Of a stretch of 44,445 nt of DNA, positions 11,040-21,673 are shown piece by piece. Origin of the DNA: Suillus spraguei (Eukaryota; Basidiomycota; Agaricomycetes; Boletales; Suillaceae). The notes under the pieces are model-generated. The model saw only the letters and a list, made by a program, of their open reading frames with translations. It had not been told where the DNA came from and searched no databases. The position numbers and the translations under genes were made by a program. Positions within the stretch are counted from its first letter, which is position 1. Each line of letters opens with the position of its first letter. The stretch lies in NCBI GenBank assembly GCA_016800925.1, contig JABCPU010000512.1, positions 1 to 44,445 of the forward strand, given 5' to 3'.

Positions 11040-13320
11040 GCCTGCAACATGGTGTAGTTCAATGTCAAAGAGTGACAATGTCAATTGCCAGTGAGCTTGT
11101 TGTCGAGTTAACTTCTGTGCAGTACGGAAGTACAGAAGGTTTTTGTGGTCAGTGAAGACGATGGCAATGTGGGCGCTCCCTTCAAGATAGTAATGCCATT
11201 CGTTTAAGGCACGGATAACTGCAAGTAATTCCCAGTCGAAAATCTGATAGTTGTGCTCTGCTGGATTTAGTGACTGAGATAGGTAAGCGCATGGGTGATA
11301 AATGCCATTTTTGTCGGTTTGCAGTAGGATGCCTCCAGTTGCTACAAGAGAAGCATTGGTTGCGACCGCAAATTGCTGTGATGGATCTGGATTGTGAAGT
11401 ACCAGTTGTTTTATAAAGCATTCCTTGAGGTCTTGGAAGGTGTCCTGACATTGAGTCATCCAAAGGAAGGAAGTATCCTTCTTTGTTAGATCAATGAGGG
11501 GTCATGCAATATCAGAGTAATGGGAGATAAATGTGTGGTAAAAGTTGCAGAATCCTAAAAATGACCGCACATCTCTTATGCTTTTTGGAACAGGCCATTC
11601 AGCAATCCCTTTTGTCTTGGCAGTATCCATAGCAATCTTTCCAGGCCGAATGATCATTCCTGTTACGAACTGGGGTGGCATCACCAGCGACAGTGAAAAG
11701 ACACAGACGGTCTGCTGGAAAGTTCTACAATGTCCAGAAGAGGACAAGGTGAAAGTACAAGGAACACGTTCCGAGTACTATCAAGGGTTCGGCCTCAAAG
11801 ACAAGTCTAAGAGGTTCTATGAGAATAGAGACTAAGGCTAAGGAGTGCTTAGACTTAGAGACGACTTAGGTTGGAGACCTAAGCAAAGGATATTCCAGGT
11901 AAAACCCAGTAAGATTAAAGTAAAGAATCTACTACAAGTACACTGTGCTTATATAGGTGTATATGTGCGCACAGACCAAGTAACCATGAGAATATAACTG
12001 CATATCCTAATAAGGAAGGCATGTATCGTACAAGCGTGTTGAGATGCATGAGTCAGAGATAAAGACATGGGTTTAGCGTACATGTATGCTAAACTGGTTG
12101 GGTCCGAGAACGAAGTCATGGGGAGTCATGACATCACATGATATGAAGTACTGGTTGAATCATACAGTCATGTGATGTCTGATGGAAGTGGAAGTGTCCA
12201 AGCAATAAGCTCCATATCACATGATATACGAGAATAGAAAGGAAAATGAATAGGGGCACATACGACTGTAACAATTCCAAGGTATTCCACTTCATCAGCG
12301 TTGAAGGTACACTTTTCTGGTTTTAGGAAAAGATGTTATGTTCGTTCCATATTTTCATTAGTACTCGTCTGGTACGTTCGCAGTGTTCCTTCATAGTTGT
12401 CGAGAAAATGAGGATATCGTCCATATAGATAACTATCCATCCTTTGTTAATCTCCTGCTGGAAGGTGTGATTCATGTATGCTTGAAACGTGGCTGGTGAA
12501 TTACATAAATCAAAGAACATGACATTAGGTTTGTAGAGACTGAATTCTGTTGTGAATGCAGCTTTCCATTGATCCTCAGGATGGATGCAGATGTTGTTGT
12601 ATCCCGACCGTATATCCATTTTCATGAAGAATTGTGCATTGTGAAGCTGCGCCACAAGAGATGCCGGTAAAGCAAGTGGACAAGCATTTTTGACCGTCCA
12701 ATTATTGATGTAATGATAGTCCTGGAAAGGGCGGAGTTCTCCACTCTTCTTCCCAGTGAAGAAGAACCCACTAGCTTGGGGTGATTTTGATTCAGAAATG
12801 AACCCCTTAGCAACGTTTTCATCAATGAATGCTTTTACTAAAGTTCATTCCTTTCTGACAGTGGGTAAACCTTGGACGTTCAGGGAATAAAACCAGGTTT
12901 GGTATTGATGCAGTGGTCAATACCGGGTCGTTCTGGGGGAAGTTTGTTAAGTCCATCTTTAGCAAAGATGTCAGCAAAGTCATGGAGGTAGGATGGTACG
13001 AGTTCTTTGAATGTTTTCTTTTTCTTCTCTTTTTCGTCAGTTGCGAATTCTTGTGCCTTGTTACTGTATTTTGGCAGAGGAAGGGAGATGGTAGAGTAAT
13101 TCAGGAGTTGTTCAAGTCGGGAAGTTCCATCACGAGTAAGGGGTGTATCCATGGATACTTCGTCGATGATTCTTATGTAACTTCCGTCGATGTCATATTC
13201 AACCAGGAATTCTCCTTCTCCAAGTTCATAGGATGATACTTCTCGTACTTCGGGGGCACTCCATACATCATGCATAGTATTAAATTGTTCATCTTCTTTG
13301 GTGGGCATGGTAAACGTCAT
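11040..13320 (-). pseudogene. pol: Gy4 reverse transcriptase and RNase H, split by a solo LTR
   Basis: RT begins in the 12880-13320 segment (FAKDGLNKLPPERPGIDH). The palm follows with MKMDIRSGYNN (motif A) and an intact YMDD at 12416-12427. The frame is lost after WNEHNIFS near 12323. The coding sequence is then cut by LTR-A (11661-12273) and resumes with [18 protein letters not shown]. RNase H occupies about 11050-11450 ([30 protein letters not shown]). Of the LTR-A copies here, this one has the only unmutated YMDD, yet frameshifts and insertion disable it. Confidence 0.87.
11661..12273 (-). repeat. Solo LTR-A with expanded U3 (613 bp), TSD ATTCC
   Basis: Plus-strand ends TGTTACGAACTGG and CGACTGTAACA, with a perfect TSD ATTCC at 11656-11660 and 12274-12278. 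It is about 140 bp longer than other LTR-A copies. The extra U3 sequence lies roughly at 12060-12230 and is rich in inverted repeats (12071-12094; 12130-12141 with 12168-12179). Confidence 0.93.
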
Positions 13321-13524
13321 GGGTTTGTCCTGATCAGGAATTTCTTTGATAGAAGGGGTTAATGATTTGGGTGGTACGAAGTATTTGGTTAACTTTGGAA
13401 TATTATGAGCTTGTCCTTCGAGATCTTCCTGGGGTTTCCGCTTTCCTTGTTGTTGTTCCTCGATTGGTCATTGTTCGACGGGTTGTGATGGGGGTGGTCA
13501 GGATTCTGGTTCTGACTCGTTCTT

Positions 13525-14192
13525 TCATTTTTCTACATGAGGAATAGGTGATGGGGGGCACGGTGGTATTCTTACTTGTAGAGAAGTTTTGTTGATCATG
13601 AGTTCATCAGGGATGTCAATGGTAGGAGCAATGACAATTTTCGGAAGTTTCAAATTTTGCCATTTCTTGGTGTGGTAAGGGAAAGCAGAAGGTAGCCCGT
13701 TCTTCTTCCAATCAGTATCCACATCTTGTTCAATTTCATCAGACTTTGTCGTTCGTGGGAGGGCAAGTGTTTCAGCGGCCCAATCTATACTCGGGTTCAT
13801 GGCACGTAACCACAGGATTCCCAGAAGAATTTGATATCTTTGCCCAAGTTTAGTGATATTGAACTTTCCATACATGGTTTGTTCATCAATCTTTACCACT
13901 AGGAGGCAGTAATGTGTGATTGGCCCTCCTTTGATGAGGGTTCCATCTGCGGTGGTAACTTGAAACAGTGTTTTGAGTTTTCATTGTGTGATTTGATGGA
14001 GTTTCACAAACTCCTCAGAGATGAACGTTCCTGCTGCGCCAGAGTCGATAATGGCGGTAGTGTTGACGGATTTTAAGCGAGTACGCGAATGAAGGGTGAT
14101 AGGAATACGAAGTTCTGTTCTTTTACCTACAGCACATACATGTCTTAGTAATACATTGGGAGAAACATATGTCAAGTCTTTGTTTCTCCAAA
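13525..14192 (-). pseudogene. pol: Gy4 protease and linker
   Basis: After the gag stop, the pol frame reads SPNVLLRHVCAVGKRTE, then a retropepsin-type active site AIIDSGAAGTFIS, with DSG at 14038-14046. It is interrupted after LHQIT by Q-stop (CAA TGA) where Gy5 has Arg-Arg (CGA CGA), i.e. two CpG transitions. It continues as a YGKFNITKLGQRYQILLGILWLR segment, the usual C-terminal part of these aspartic proteases, down to about 13525. Confidence 0.82.
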
Positions 14193-14201
14193 TTAAAAAT
14201 C
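14193..14201 (-). promoter_or_regulatory. Candidate gag-pol -1 frameshift/stop junction in Gy4
   Basis: Sense sequence GAT TTT TAA: gag stops here while the protease frame continues in -1 (TTT TTA ATT TGG AGA AAC). The same junction occurs in Gy3 (22392-22400, TAA) and Gy5 (37101-37109, TGA). A P-site slip of Phe-tRNA on T-TTT next to a stop is plausible; use in vivo is inferred. Confidence 0.45.
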
Positions 14202-15044
14202 CTCTACAATTCGTCTCATGGTTTCTTCTTCTTCTTCTTGAATTTCTTTGGCTTCCGCTTGACGGAGTGGAGTCTTCTTCTTCTTATCAGAGCAGTTACC
14301 AATACAGTGTCCTGTCTTTCTGCATCTGAAGCATTGACCTTTTCTCATGCACTCGCATCTTTCCATATCAGAGATTCAATCTACGACCATTGCGTTTGAA
14401 TTGCGACTGGGTGTGTAATGTGCATTTCCATAGTTCTTCTTCTTCTGTGGGGCATGACGTGCTCGTAATGCCTGAAGGCATTGGTGGGAGTTGTCGATAG
14501 AGACACATTGTGATACAACATTGCGGAATACATCTGGGATGTCGCCTGGTGCGAATAGTTTGGTCAAGATGCCTAAGTTAAGGCCGTCTTAAAAGAATTG
14601 GATCTTCGTTGCGTTGTCAGTGATATGGGCCTTAGCTGCAAGCGCCTCGAAGTCAGCGATGTAGGTTTGGAGCTCGCCATTTCCTTGTTTAAGATCCCTG
14701 AGTTTCGTCAATGCGGTTCCTATGGAATCTACTGGTTTGAAAGCTTCATTGAAACTTTTCATGAAATCTTTCATTGTCCCATAACCAACTTTCTGTCCAG
14801 AAGTGTCAATGGATTGGGTGTGAGTGAGAAATTGCTCTTTCCAAGATTTGGCGTTCTTTTCCATCATGAAGGCCATAATGAAAATGATCTTTTGCTTGTC
14901 GTTGGTATAGAACTTTTCATTGATGTCGAAGTATGCATTGCATGATAGAATGAATTCCAGGGAATTGTCGTGATCTCCATCAAAAGCGGTTGGGAAACCG
15001 ATTTTATATTCAAAATCTTTCCCGGTGGTGGCTGTAGTAGTCAT
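14193..15044 (-). pseudogene. gag: Gy4 gag (capsid and CCHC nucleocapsid)
   Basis: ATG at 15044 (MTTTATTGKDFEYKIG). The capsid region includes FDGDHDNSLEFILSC, KQKIIFIMAFM and WKEQFL, ending with YIADFEALAAKAHI, all typical of Ty3/gypsy gag. A TAA follows KIQFF near 14589; the frame then continues through FRNVV to a TGA after NAMVVD, where Gy5 has CGA. A knuckle CFRCRKTGHCIGNC lies near 14310-14350. It ends at TAA 14193-14195. Apart from the two in-frame stops the frame is open. Confidence 0.88.
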
Positions 15045-15168
15045 AATGATGAATTGTCTGGTGAGTTATGCTTTCTCGGTGCCTACACACGCAGTCTTGC
15101 TGTCCATTAGGGCTTTATCAGGGTTCGGAGGAAGGGGTCGAAGACTGGATAGTCGATGATCAAATGTG

Positions 15169-15179
15169 ACTTTAATCTT
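15169..15179 (-). promoter_or_regulatory. Self-priming primer-binding site of Gy4
   Basis: Two bases inside the 5' LTR end, the sense strand reads AAGATTAAAGT. This is the exact complement of ACTTTAATCTT at 15439-15449 in the same LTR, about 30 bp past the TATA-like TATTTAAG. This matches the Tf1/sushi self-priming layout rather than a tRNA site. Confidence 0.7.
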
Positions 15180-15180
15180 T

Positions 15181-15652
15181 TGTTATGAACTGGGGTGGCA
15201 TCACCAGCGACAGTGATAAGACACAGCCAGTCTGCTGGGAGGTTCGACTACGTTCAAAGGAGAATGAGGACTACTACAAGGAAGTATTCCAAGTAGGATC
15301 AAGGGTTCAATCAAAGAGTTGCGACTCTAAGATAACCAGTAGAATAGAGACTAAGGCTAAGGAGTGCTTAGACTTAGAGACGATTCAGACGACTTAGGTT
15401 GGAGACCTAAGCGAAGGATGTTCCAGGTAAAACCCAGTAAGATTAAAGTAAAGTATACAAGTGTAATACAATGTGCTTAAATAAGCCAATATGTGCACAC
15501 GGACCAAGAGATATGTGAGAACGTAAGTGTATATCCAAAGAAGGAAGGCGACTATAGTACAGATGTGTTGAGCATATGAGCCAGGATCATGTTACGTAAT
15601 ATACAAGGTAAAGACGAGAGGAAAATGAATAGGGGCACATAAAATTGTAACA
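15181..15652 (-). repeat. LTR-A, 5' LTR of Gy4
   Basis: Starts TGTTATGAACTGG and ends AAAATTGTAACA on the plus strand, followed by TSD GTAGT. It carries TATTTAAG near 15476-15483 (sense), presumed to drive gag-pol-ORF3 transcription leftward. Confidence 0.93.
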
Positions 15653-15657
15653 GTAGT

Positions 15658-15855
15658 AGTACAGCGTGCTTAAATAAGCCAATATGTGCGCACAGACCAT
15701 TGAGACATGAGAATGTAAGTGCATATCCTAATGAGGAATGCAAGCATTGTACAGATGTGTTGAAACATATAAGTCAAGTACACACAAAGACTAAACAAAG
15801 TAAGGAAGTCACGTGAAGTAAGAGAAAATGTATAGGGGTATGTACAATTGTAAAA
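15658..15855 (-). repeat. 3' LTR of Gy3, U3 piece
   Basis: Continues the LTR interrupted at 6667; together they give 441 bp, equal to the 5' LTR at 24676-25116. The terminal TGTAACA is mutated to TGTAAAA. It is followed by the purine-rich tract complement TTACCCCCGTTTT and the ORF3 stop. Confidence 0.92.
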
Positions 15856-15887
15856 TTACCCCCGTTTTACACATAAAGTCACCAACT

Positions 15888-17303
15888 TTACTCATCTTGA
15901 TTAGCATAGTAAATAGGATCATCACTATACTCGTAGTCCTTGAGTACAGATCCGCTCATCATGTAAGCTACCTCTTCAATTGCTCGATGCTTATAATCTC
16001 TAGACTCACATATATCATCAAGTGTCTTTTCCCAGCTCCGGAGTTCATCATAGAATCCGTCATCCTTATACATAAGGGTAATAGGTGGTTTACTGACAAG
16101 TTTGGGGCAGTAAAGGGAGAGATGAGTTGGTGCCAAATACTGGCAGATATGGCACTGGTAATCTTGGCAGTTCTTCTGACAATGACCCATTGAGCCACAG
16201 ATTCTGCATTTCATGTGTTTGTTGTGGTTAGATGCTGAGGAACGGATAGGGATTGGTGCGGTGATGCGACAAGAGAGACTAGTAGAATGAGCTCTCTTCT
16301 TTCCTTGCTTCCTGGTAATACGACACATTGCACGATCATTGTTCTGATGAAGTTCATCCTCTTGTTCAGTGGTAATCATATATGGTGATGGGGATGGGGT
16401 AAACGTAGCAGTGGCGATGAGTTTATCAGGGTCTGAAGATAATGTCGGTCTGAGAGCTTCAACAAGAACTGGTGTGGTAGGGTTAGAATGCCCTAGTGAA
16501 GTTGGGATAGTCATTGGCAGGTGGATATGAAGGTCTTTGAGCAAACATTTGAGTGCAATAATCTCAGCAGGCTCGATGTTAAGCTCCTTAGCAGCTACTA
16601 CCTCCTCATGGGTGTATGACAACAAGTTAAAGAGATGAGGGGGTTCAATGTCGTCTGATGTAGGTAGATTTACAGGTGATGGAGTGGGTTGTGTTTTGTA
16701 ATTCTGGATTGACAAAACTAGCTGGCTTACTACGGCTCTGGCAGAGACGGATTCTTCCACTGCTTCTTGGATGCCTTCAATAATGGTGTCGGTTGTATGG
16801 GTGATTTCTTGAACAGCCGCCAATAGGCCAGTAAGGGCAACAAGATTAGCATGAGAATGCTGAGCTCTCGTGGCAGGTGGAGGAACATGGAGTGGAGTGG
16901 TTTGCAGAGAGGGAGGTCTAGCAATGCCTGCCCATTGTTTGGCCACAATGTGAATAGCTGTTTCAACATCAGTTTTAAAAGAATCAGGAAGGAGAAGCAT
17001 CCCATAAGAGCGAATGCATTTCTGAAGGTGTATGATTCGTTCATGGCACGTATTATTGCTGACATCAGTTGCAATTCTTTTAATGAGGTCGGTGGTATGG
17101 ATAATGTTAACGAGGAGGGTGGTTCTGAATGTGTCTCTTTCAGTGAGGATCTTTTCAATTTCGAGGGCGTGTTCCTCCCAGAGGAGTGCTGCTTCAATGT
17201 AGGCAGTTCTGTCAATGTTTCTGATGAGGTCATCATATTCATTGCTGGTAGAGTAGGTTTTGGTGGTTACGGGTGTGATGTACGAGGTGGGGAACGAAGG
17301 CAT
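15888..17303 (-). CDS. Gy3 ORF3: intact 471-residue double zinc-knuckle protein
   Basis: An uninterrupted frame from ATG 17303 (MPSFPTSYITPV, aligning with the Gy5 start) to TAA 15888-15890; an in-frame ATG 78 bases upstream exists but overlaps the pol end. The N-terminal half is predicted helical (IEAALLWEEHALEIEKIL, TDVETAIHIVAK). The middle is Pro/Ser/Thr-rich, followed by a basic patch (TRKQGKKRAHS). Knuckle 1 is CRICGSMGHCQKNC at residues 366-379, knuckle 2 CHICQYLAPTHLSLYC at 384-399, then a conserved DDGFYDELRSWE and an acidic end (EYSDDPIYY). No signal peptide or membrane helix is visible, so it is not a typical env. Function unknown; RNA/DNA binding or Gag-like assembly is inferred. 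It is notable as the only intact long frame in an otherwise dead element. Confidence 0.8.
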   Translation of the reverse strand: MPSFPTSYITPVTTKTYSTSNEYDDLIRNIDRTAYIEAALLWEEHALEIEKILTERDTFRTTLLVNIIHTTDLIKRIATDVSNNTCHERIIHLQKCIRSYGMLLLPDSFKTDVETAIHIVAKQWAGIARPPSLQTTPLHVPPPATRAQHSHANLVALTGLLAAVQEITHTTDTIIEGIQEAVEESVSARAVVSQLVLSIQNYKTQPTPSPVNLPTSDDIEPPHLFNLLSYTHEEVVAAKELNIEPAEIIALKCLLKDLHIHLPMTIPTSLGHSNPTTPVLVEALRPTLSSDPDKLIATATFTPSPSPYMITTEQEDELHQNNDRAMCRITRKQGKKRAHSTSLSCRITAPIPIRSSASNHNKHMKCRICGSMGHCQKNCQDYQCHICQYLAPTHLSLYCPKLVSKPPITLMYKDDGFYDELRSWEKTLDDICESRDYKHRAIEEVAYMMSGSVLKDYEYSDDPIYYANQDE

Positions 17304-17337
17304 AACAAGTTTTTGATGGGTTGGTGATTGGTGTTTT

Positions 17338-18730
17338 TTAGAGGGACCCAGAATCAAAGGAGTTTTGTTTCTTATAGGCACTAAGAATTCGAGCGGAGTT
17401 TTTCAAGTTCTTTTCAGGTAACCATTCATTATCTCCCGATGAGTATCCTTTCCATGTTACGAGATACCTTCGGCGAATACCAGTGCCTTTGTGAGAAAGG
17501 ATAGCCTCAACTTCATATTCTTCTTCTTCTTCAATAGTATCAGGTAGTGGTTCTGTGAAGTTTGGTCCATGTACATCATTTTCGCTATAGGATGATAGGA
17601 CATTAGTGTGGAATGTGGGATAAATTTTCCACTGCAGAGGGAGTTTGAGCATAAATGTGATGGGGGATAAGACTGCGATGATCAGGAAAGGTCCATATCA
17701 TTTTGGTGCTAGCTTCTTTGACGGGAGTGTAAGTCTAAGATTAGCTGCCAATAACCAAACCTTATCTCTGACTTTCCATGGAGTATACTTATTTCCTCGG
17801 GAGTGTTCTGCCATAGTTTGCATTGCAATATTGTGACAAGCTATTGTTCCTTCTCTTATCTTTTGCAGTGATCGTACTCGATCTTCTGCTGCTGGTACGG
17901 TAGAATCTGGTATGAGGTGTGGGATGGCTCACGATTCATATCCCATCATGATAAAGAATGGGGAAGTGTTTTGCATGTCATGTTTTCTGTGGTTATGGAC
18001 GAATTCAGCAATAGGAAGATGTTCAACCCAATGTTCTGGATTGTTTCGGCAGTAGATCCAAAGATATGTTTCTAATTCTTGGTTAAGACATTTGGTTTGA
18101 CCGTCTGTTTGTGGATGATAGGCCATAGATGGAGCTATTATGTAGTCCAGAAGATGTGCAAGTTCTTTTGAGAAGCAGAATAGGAATTGCGGTCTGTGAT
18201 CTGAGATTACTTTGTCATGGAGACCAAAGTGACGATATATGTGCTTTAAAAATAGCTTTGCAGTGCCTTCGGATGTGATTATTTTGAGACAAGGAATAAT
18301 AATCACCCCCTTCATAAGGCCATGGTCTACCACAACCATGATGCTATCATAGCCACCCAAGGTAGGCAGATCGGTGATGAGGTCTACTGAGACTTGAGAA
18401 AAGGGGCGAGTGGCAGAGGAGGAAATCAGGGTCAGAGGAGGATGGATGGGATGTGTATCGGACTTCATCTGCTGACAGAGCGCGCAACCATCAACATATT
18501 TCTTAATGTGAGAACCCATTGCTGGCCACCAGGCTTCCTGTTTCACTAGTTCTTCAGTTTTGAAACGGCCAGGATGGCCTGCCATGGGATGATCATGATA
18601 TCGTTCAAGGATGTCAGAGCAATGAGCCAGTGGGATATATGCGCGGGATTTGTAGTACAGAAGTCCATCATTAATCGTCCAGTCAGAAAGAGCAGATTTC
18701 ATTGGTGGGAGACAAACACCATCTAGAGCA
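17338..18730 (-). pseudogene. pol: Gy3 integrase and chromodomain
   Basis: The 17929-18702 stretch is open: YHDHPMAGHPGRFKTEE and GCALCQQMK (HHCC zinc region), VDLITDLP (first Asp), ISDHRPQF (second Asp; Arg-Gly changed to His-Arg by CpG transitions), then a QELETYLWIYC region containing Glu. After a stop at about 17929 the frame resumes into a GPY/F-like segment and, at 17338-17652, PLQWKIYPTFH and a chromodomain (YEVEAILSHKGTGIRRRYLV, WKGYSSGDNEWLPE). It ends QNSFDSGSL-stop. The protein would insert cDNA and bias the site through chromatin. Confidence 0.86.
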
Positions 18731-18789
18731 TCTGAGGCCGTTTTGAAAACCAGATTGTCCAGAGGGTCAGAAGTAGTGAGAAGATCATG

Positions 18790-21360
18790 TTATTCATTAT
18801 CAATGAGTCGGACAAAGAGTGAATCAGGAAGAAGGATAGTATCTTCAATATTGTGAGATCCATTGTCATGATCAGGGTGGCGGGAGAGAGCATCTGGAGC
18901 AGCCAACTTGGTGCCTGCAATGTGGTGTAATTCAATATCAAATATGGAAAGGGTTAACTGCCATTGTGCTTGTCGACGCATCAACTTCTGTGCAGGGCGG
19001 AAATAGAGGAGGTTTTTATGGTTGGTGAAAACTAATACTGGATGGGGATTTCCTTCAAGATAATACCACCATTTGTTTAGGGCTCATATCACCGCTAATA
19101 ATTCTCAATCTGGTAGTTTTGTTCAGCGGGGTTCAAGGATTGAGAAAGATATGCGCATGGGTGATAAATGCCATTTTTGTCAGTTTGGAGAAGGACTGCT
19201 CCAGTAGCAATGAGAGATGCATCCATAGCTATCACAAATTGTCTAGCTGGATCAGGATTGTGAAGCACAGGTTGCTTAGTGAATTGTTTTTTCAGATCAA
19301 GGAATGTATCTTCGCATTCAGGAGTCCAGAAAAACAATGTGTCTTGTTTTGTTAGATCGATGAGTGGACAGGCAATGTTGGAGTAATGGGAGATGAATGT
19401 GCAATAGAAGTTGCAGAATCCCAAAAAGGATCGAATGTCTCTTATGGTTTTCGGAGTCAGCCATTCTTTGATTCCCTGTGTTTTAGCAGTGTCCATGGCA
19501 ATCTGCCCTGGTCTGATGATCATTCCAAGGTATTCCACTTCTTCAGCATTGAAAGTACACTTCTCCGGTTTTAGGAATAGCTGTTCCTTACATATTTTTA
19601 TCAGAACTCATCTAGTTCTCTCCTGGTGCTTGTCCATAGTTGTCAAGAAAATCAGGATATTGTCCATATAAATGACCATCCAACCTTCATTGATCTCTTG
19701 TTGGAATGTTTGGTTCATATAAGCTTGGAACGTAGCCAGTGAATTACAGAGACCAAAGAACATTGTGTTTGGTTCATATAATCTGTATTCTGTAGTGAAG
19801 GTGGCTTTCCACGTCAGGATGGATGCGAATATTGTTATATCCGGACCAAATATCCATTTTGGTGAAGAACTGTGCATTATGCAACCATGCGACGAGTGAG
19901 ACGAGAAGGGGAAGTGGATAAGCATTCTTGATCATCCAATCATTGATATAACAATAGTCCTGGCATGGTCGAAGCTCCCTGCTGTAGCGAACAAAGTCAT
20001 GCTGACCATGAAAGTGCCGTTTTACACAAGTGTCTCATTACTGTCTACAGCAGCTACTGAGAAATCCCCTATAGCAAGCATTAGCCTTTTTGCTTTGCCG
20101 GTACCATTTTTGCTCTGTGGATCCTTGCCCCTTACCGAATCTCACTACTGATGTCCCCTGTCCATTCCATTTCCGTCCAGATCCATTGGTGCATAGCATA
20201 TTCATTTCCGCCATTACTAAAGCTATGGCAAGACTTACATTACCTTCCATGATGCTGCTTGCTTGCTGCATGCCTCTTTACTAAAATCACGTAGTACATC
20301 TTTATTTCGCTACCGTTCTCGCTATGTATTCCAGCCGCTCACAGTACATGATAAAAAGGACTCTTCACACATACCAGTACTCTTACTTTTCCCTCTATGG
20401 TACACATGGTACTTAGGAATTGTCACTACCACTGTCTCTAATGGAATAAAGTCTTTTGCTGAAGTCACTGTCACTTAAGGATCTCTTTACCACTGCATGC
20501 ACCACCGCTCTTTACCGCTTTCCTGCGCTTTACTGCAGCTTCACCATTTGTTTTACCGCCACTTTCCCACGCCTTACCGCAGTTTTACCGCAGTTTTACC
20601 ACCAGCACTACCGCAGTTTTACCACTTTTACTACCGCTTGTCTACCGCTTTCCCGCGCTTACCGCTAGTATTACCGCTAGTTTCCCACAGACCAGAGGTC
20701 ACCGCTAGCATCTCGCTACCTCTGATGGCATTCTCACACCACAGGTTGGGCATTATCAGACTATATTAACTTAGCATTCCCTTTAGGGTCAAATGCTCTT
20801 GCTTTGCAAGTGAAGCAGACTAGACAGAGCGCAAGACTTGTATACTAGCTTAGGCCGTGGTTCATCTACAGCCCAGGCTAGATTGTATCTTTACACCGCT
20901 TTTCTTTCCAATGAAGAAGAACCCGCTCGCTTGCAGTGAATTAGACTTGGAAATGAATCCTTTGGCAAGGTTTTCATCAATGAATGTTTTAACCAATTCT
21001 CGCTCTTTCTCCAAAAGAGGATAAACCTTTGACATCTGTGGGATGAATCCTGGTTTCGTATCTATGTGATGATCAATCCCTAATTGTTCTGGTGGGAGTT
21101 GATTTAATCCGTCTTTTGCGAAAACATTGGCAAAATCGTGAAGGTAAGATGGTACTAGCTCTTTGAAGGTCTTCTTCTTTTTCTCCTTTTCATCAGTTGT
21201 GAATTCCTGAGCCTTGTTACTATATTTAGGTGGAGGGAGTGAAACTGAAGAGTAGTTTGGAAGTTGTTTGAGTCTGGACATTCCGTCGCAAGTTAGTGGG
21301 GTATCCATAGATACGTCCTCAAAAATCCTCATACAACTTCCGTCTATGTCGTACTCCACA
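18790..21360 (-). pseudogene. pol: Gy3 RT and RNase H, split by LTR-D
   Basis: In sense order: the upstream linker and RT start (FAKDGLNQLPPEQLGIDH) lie in 20900-21360, up to ASGFFFIGKKSG. Then comes solo LTR-D (19983-20895), after which [15 protein letters not shown] resumes, with [12 protein letters not shown] and YMDN at 19659-19670. The second catalytic Asp of YMDD is Asn (GACGAT to GACAAT, a CpG change). RNase H spans about 18800-19320 (AMDASLIATGAVLLQTDKNG). Several stops occur. Catalytically dead even apart from the insertion. Confidence 0.87.
19983..20895 (+). repeat. Solo LTR-D copy 1 (913 bp)
   Basis: Ends TGTAGCGAAC and ATCTTTACA; flanking 4-bp repeats CTGC and CCGC differ by one CpG transition. 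A second copy, inverted, is at 23445-24337. The interior between about 20500 and 20700 is rich in a degenerate TTTTACCGCAG-like repeat. No coding region. Confidence 0.75.
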
Positions 21361-21673
21361 AGGAATTCTTCATCGTCTAGTTCATAGGATGATATCTCAT
21401 GAACTTCGGGAGCATGCCAAACATCCTACATTGTGTTGAATTGTTTATGGTCTTCGGCAGGGATATCTGGGTCAGGTGTTGCTTCTTCTTCATTAGGAAT
21501 CTCCTCAATGGATGCGTGATTTGTTTTTGGAGGACTAACAGAGGGGTGGTCTTTGTCGGGAAAGTATTGGGAAAGTTTGGGTACCATTCTATCTCTTTCT
21601 AGTAATTCTTCGTCCACCTTTCGTTTTCTGGCTTTTTGTTCTTCTATCAGTCATTTCTCTTGCAGTTGAGGTC

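Larger units (their letters stand above)
6668..15652 (-). mobile_element. Gy4: full-length gypsy chromovirus nested in the Gy3 LTR
   Basis: LTRs 6668-7139 and 15181-15652 (472 bp each) with a perfect 5-bp TSD GTAGT (6663-6667 and 15653-15657). The span is 8,985 bp. Subtracting solo LTR-B (7535-8284) and solo LTR-A (11661-12273) with their TSDs leaves 7.61 kb. LTRs differ at about 19 positions by eye, fewer than those of Gy3, which agrees with later insertion. It keeps the intact YMDD and DSG motifs but has stops and frameshifts in gag, pol and ORF3. Confidence 0.94.

Noticed and set aside
15164..15180. tRNA-type primer-binding site next to the 5' LTR
   Set aside because: The sequence lacks the usual TGG start and is an exact complement of the LTR leader, which fits self-priming better.
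19983..20870. LTR-D ending at CATCTACA (20870) and starting at TGTAGATG (23470)
   Set aside because: The next 25 bases are identical in both copies, and excision at those points leaves gag and RT out of register. Ending at TTTACA restores frame and near-matching flanks.
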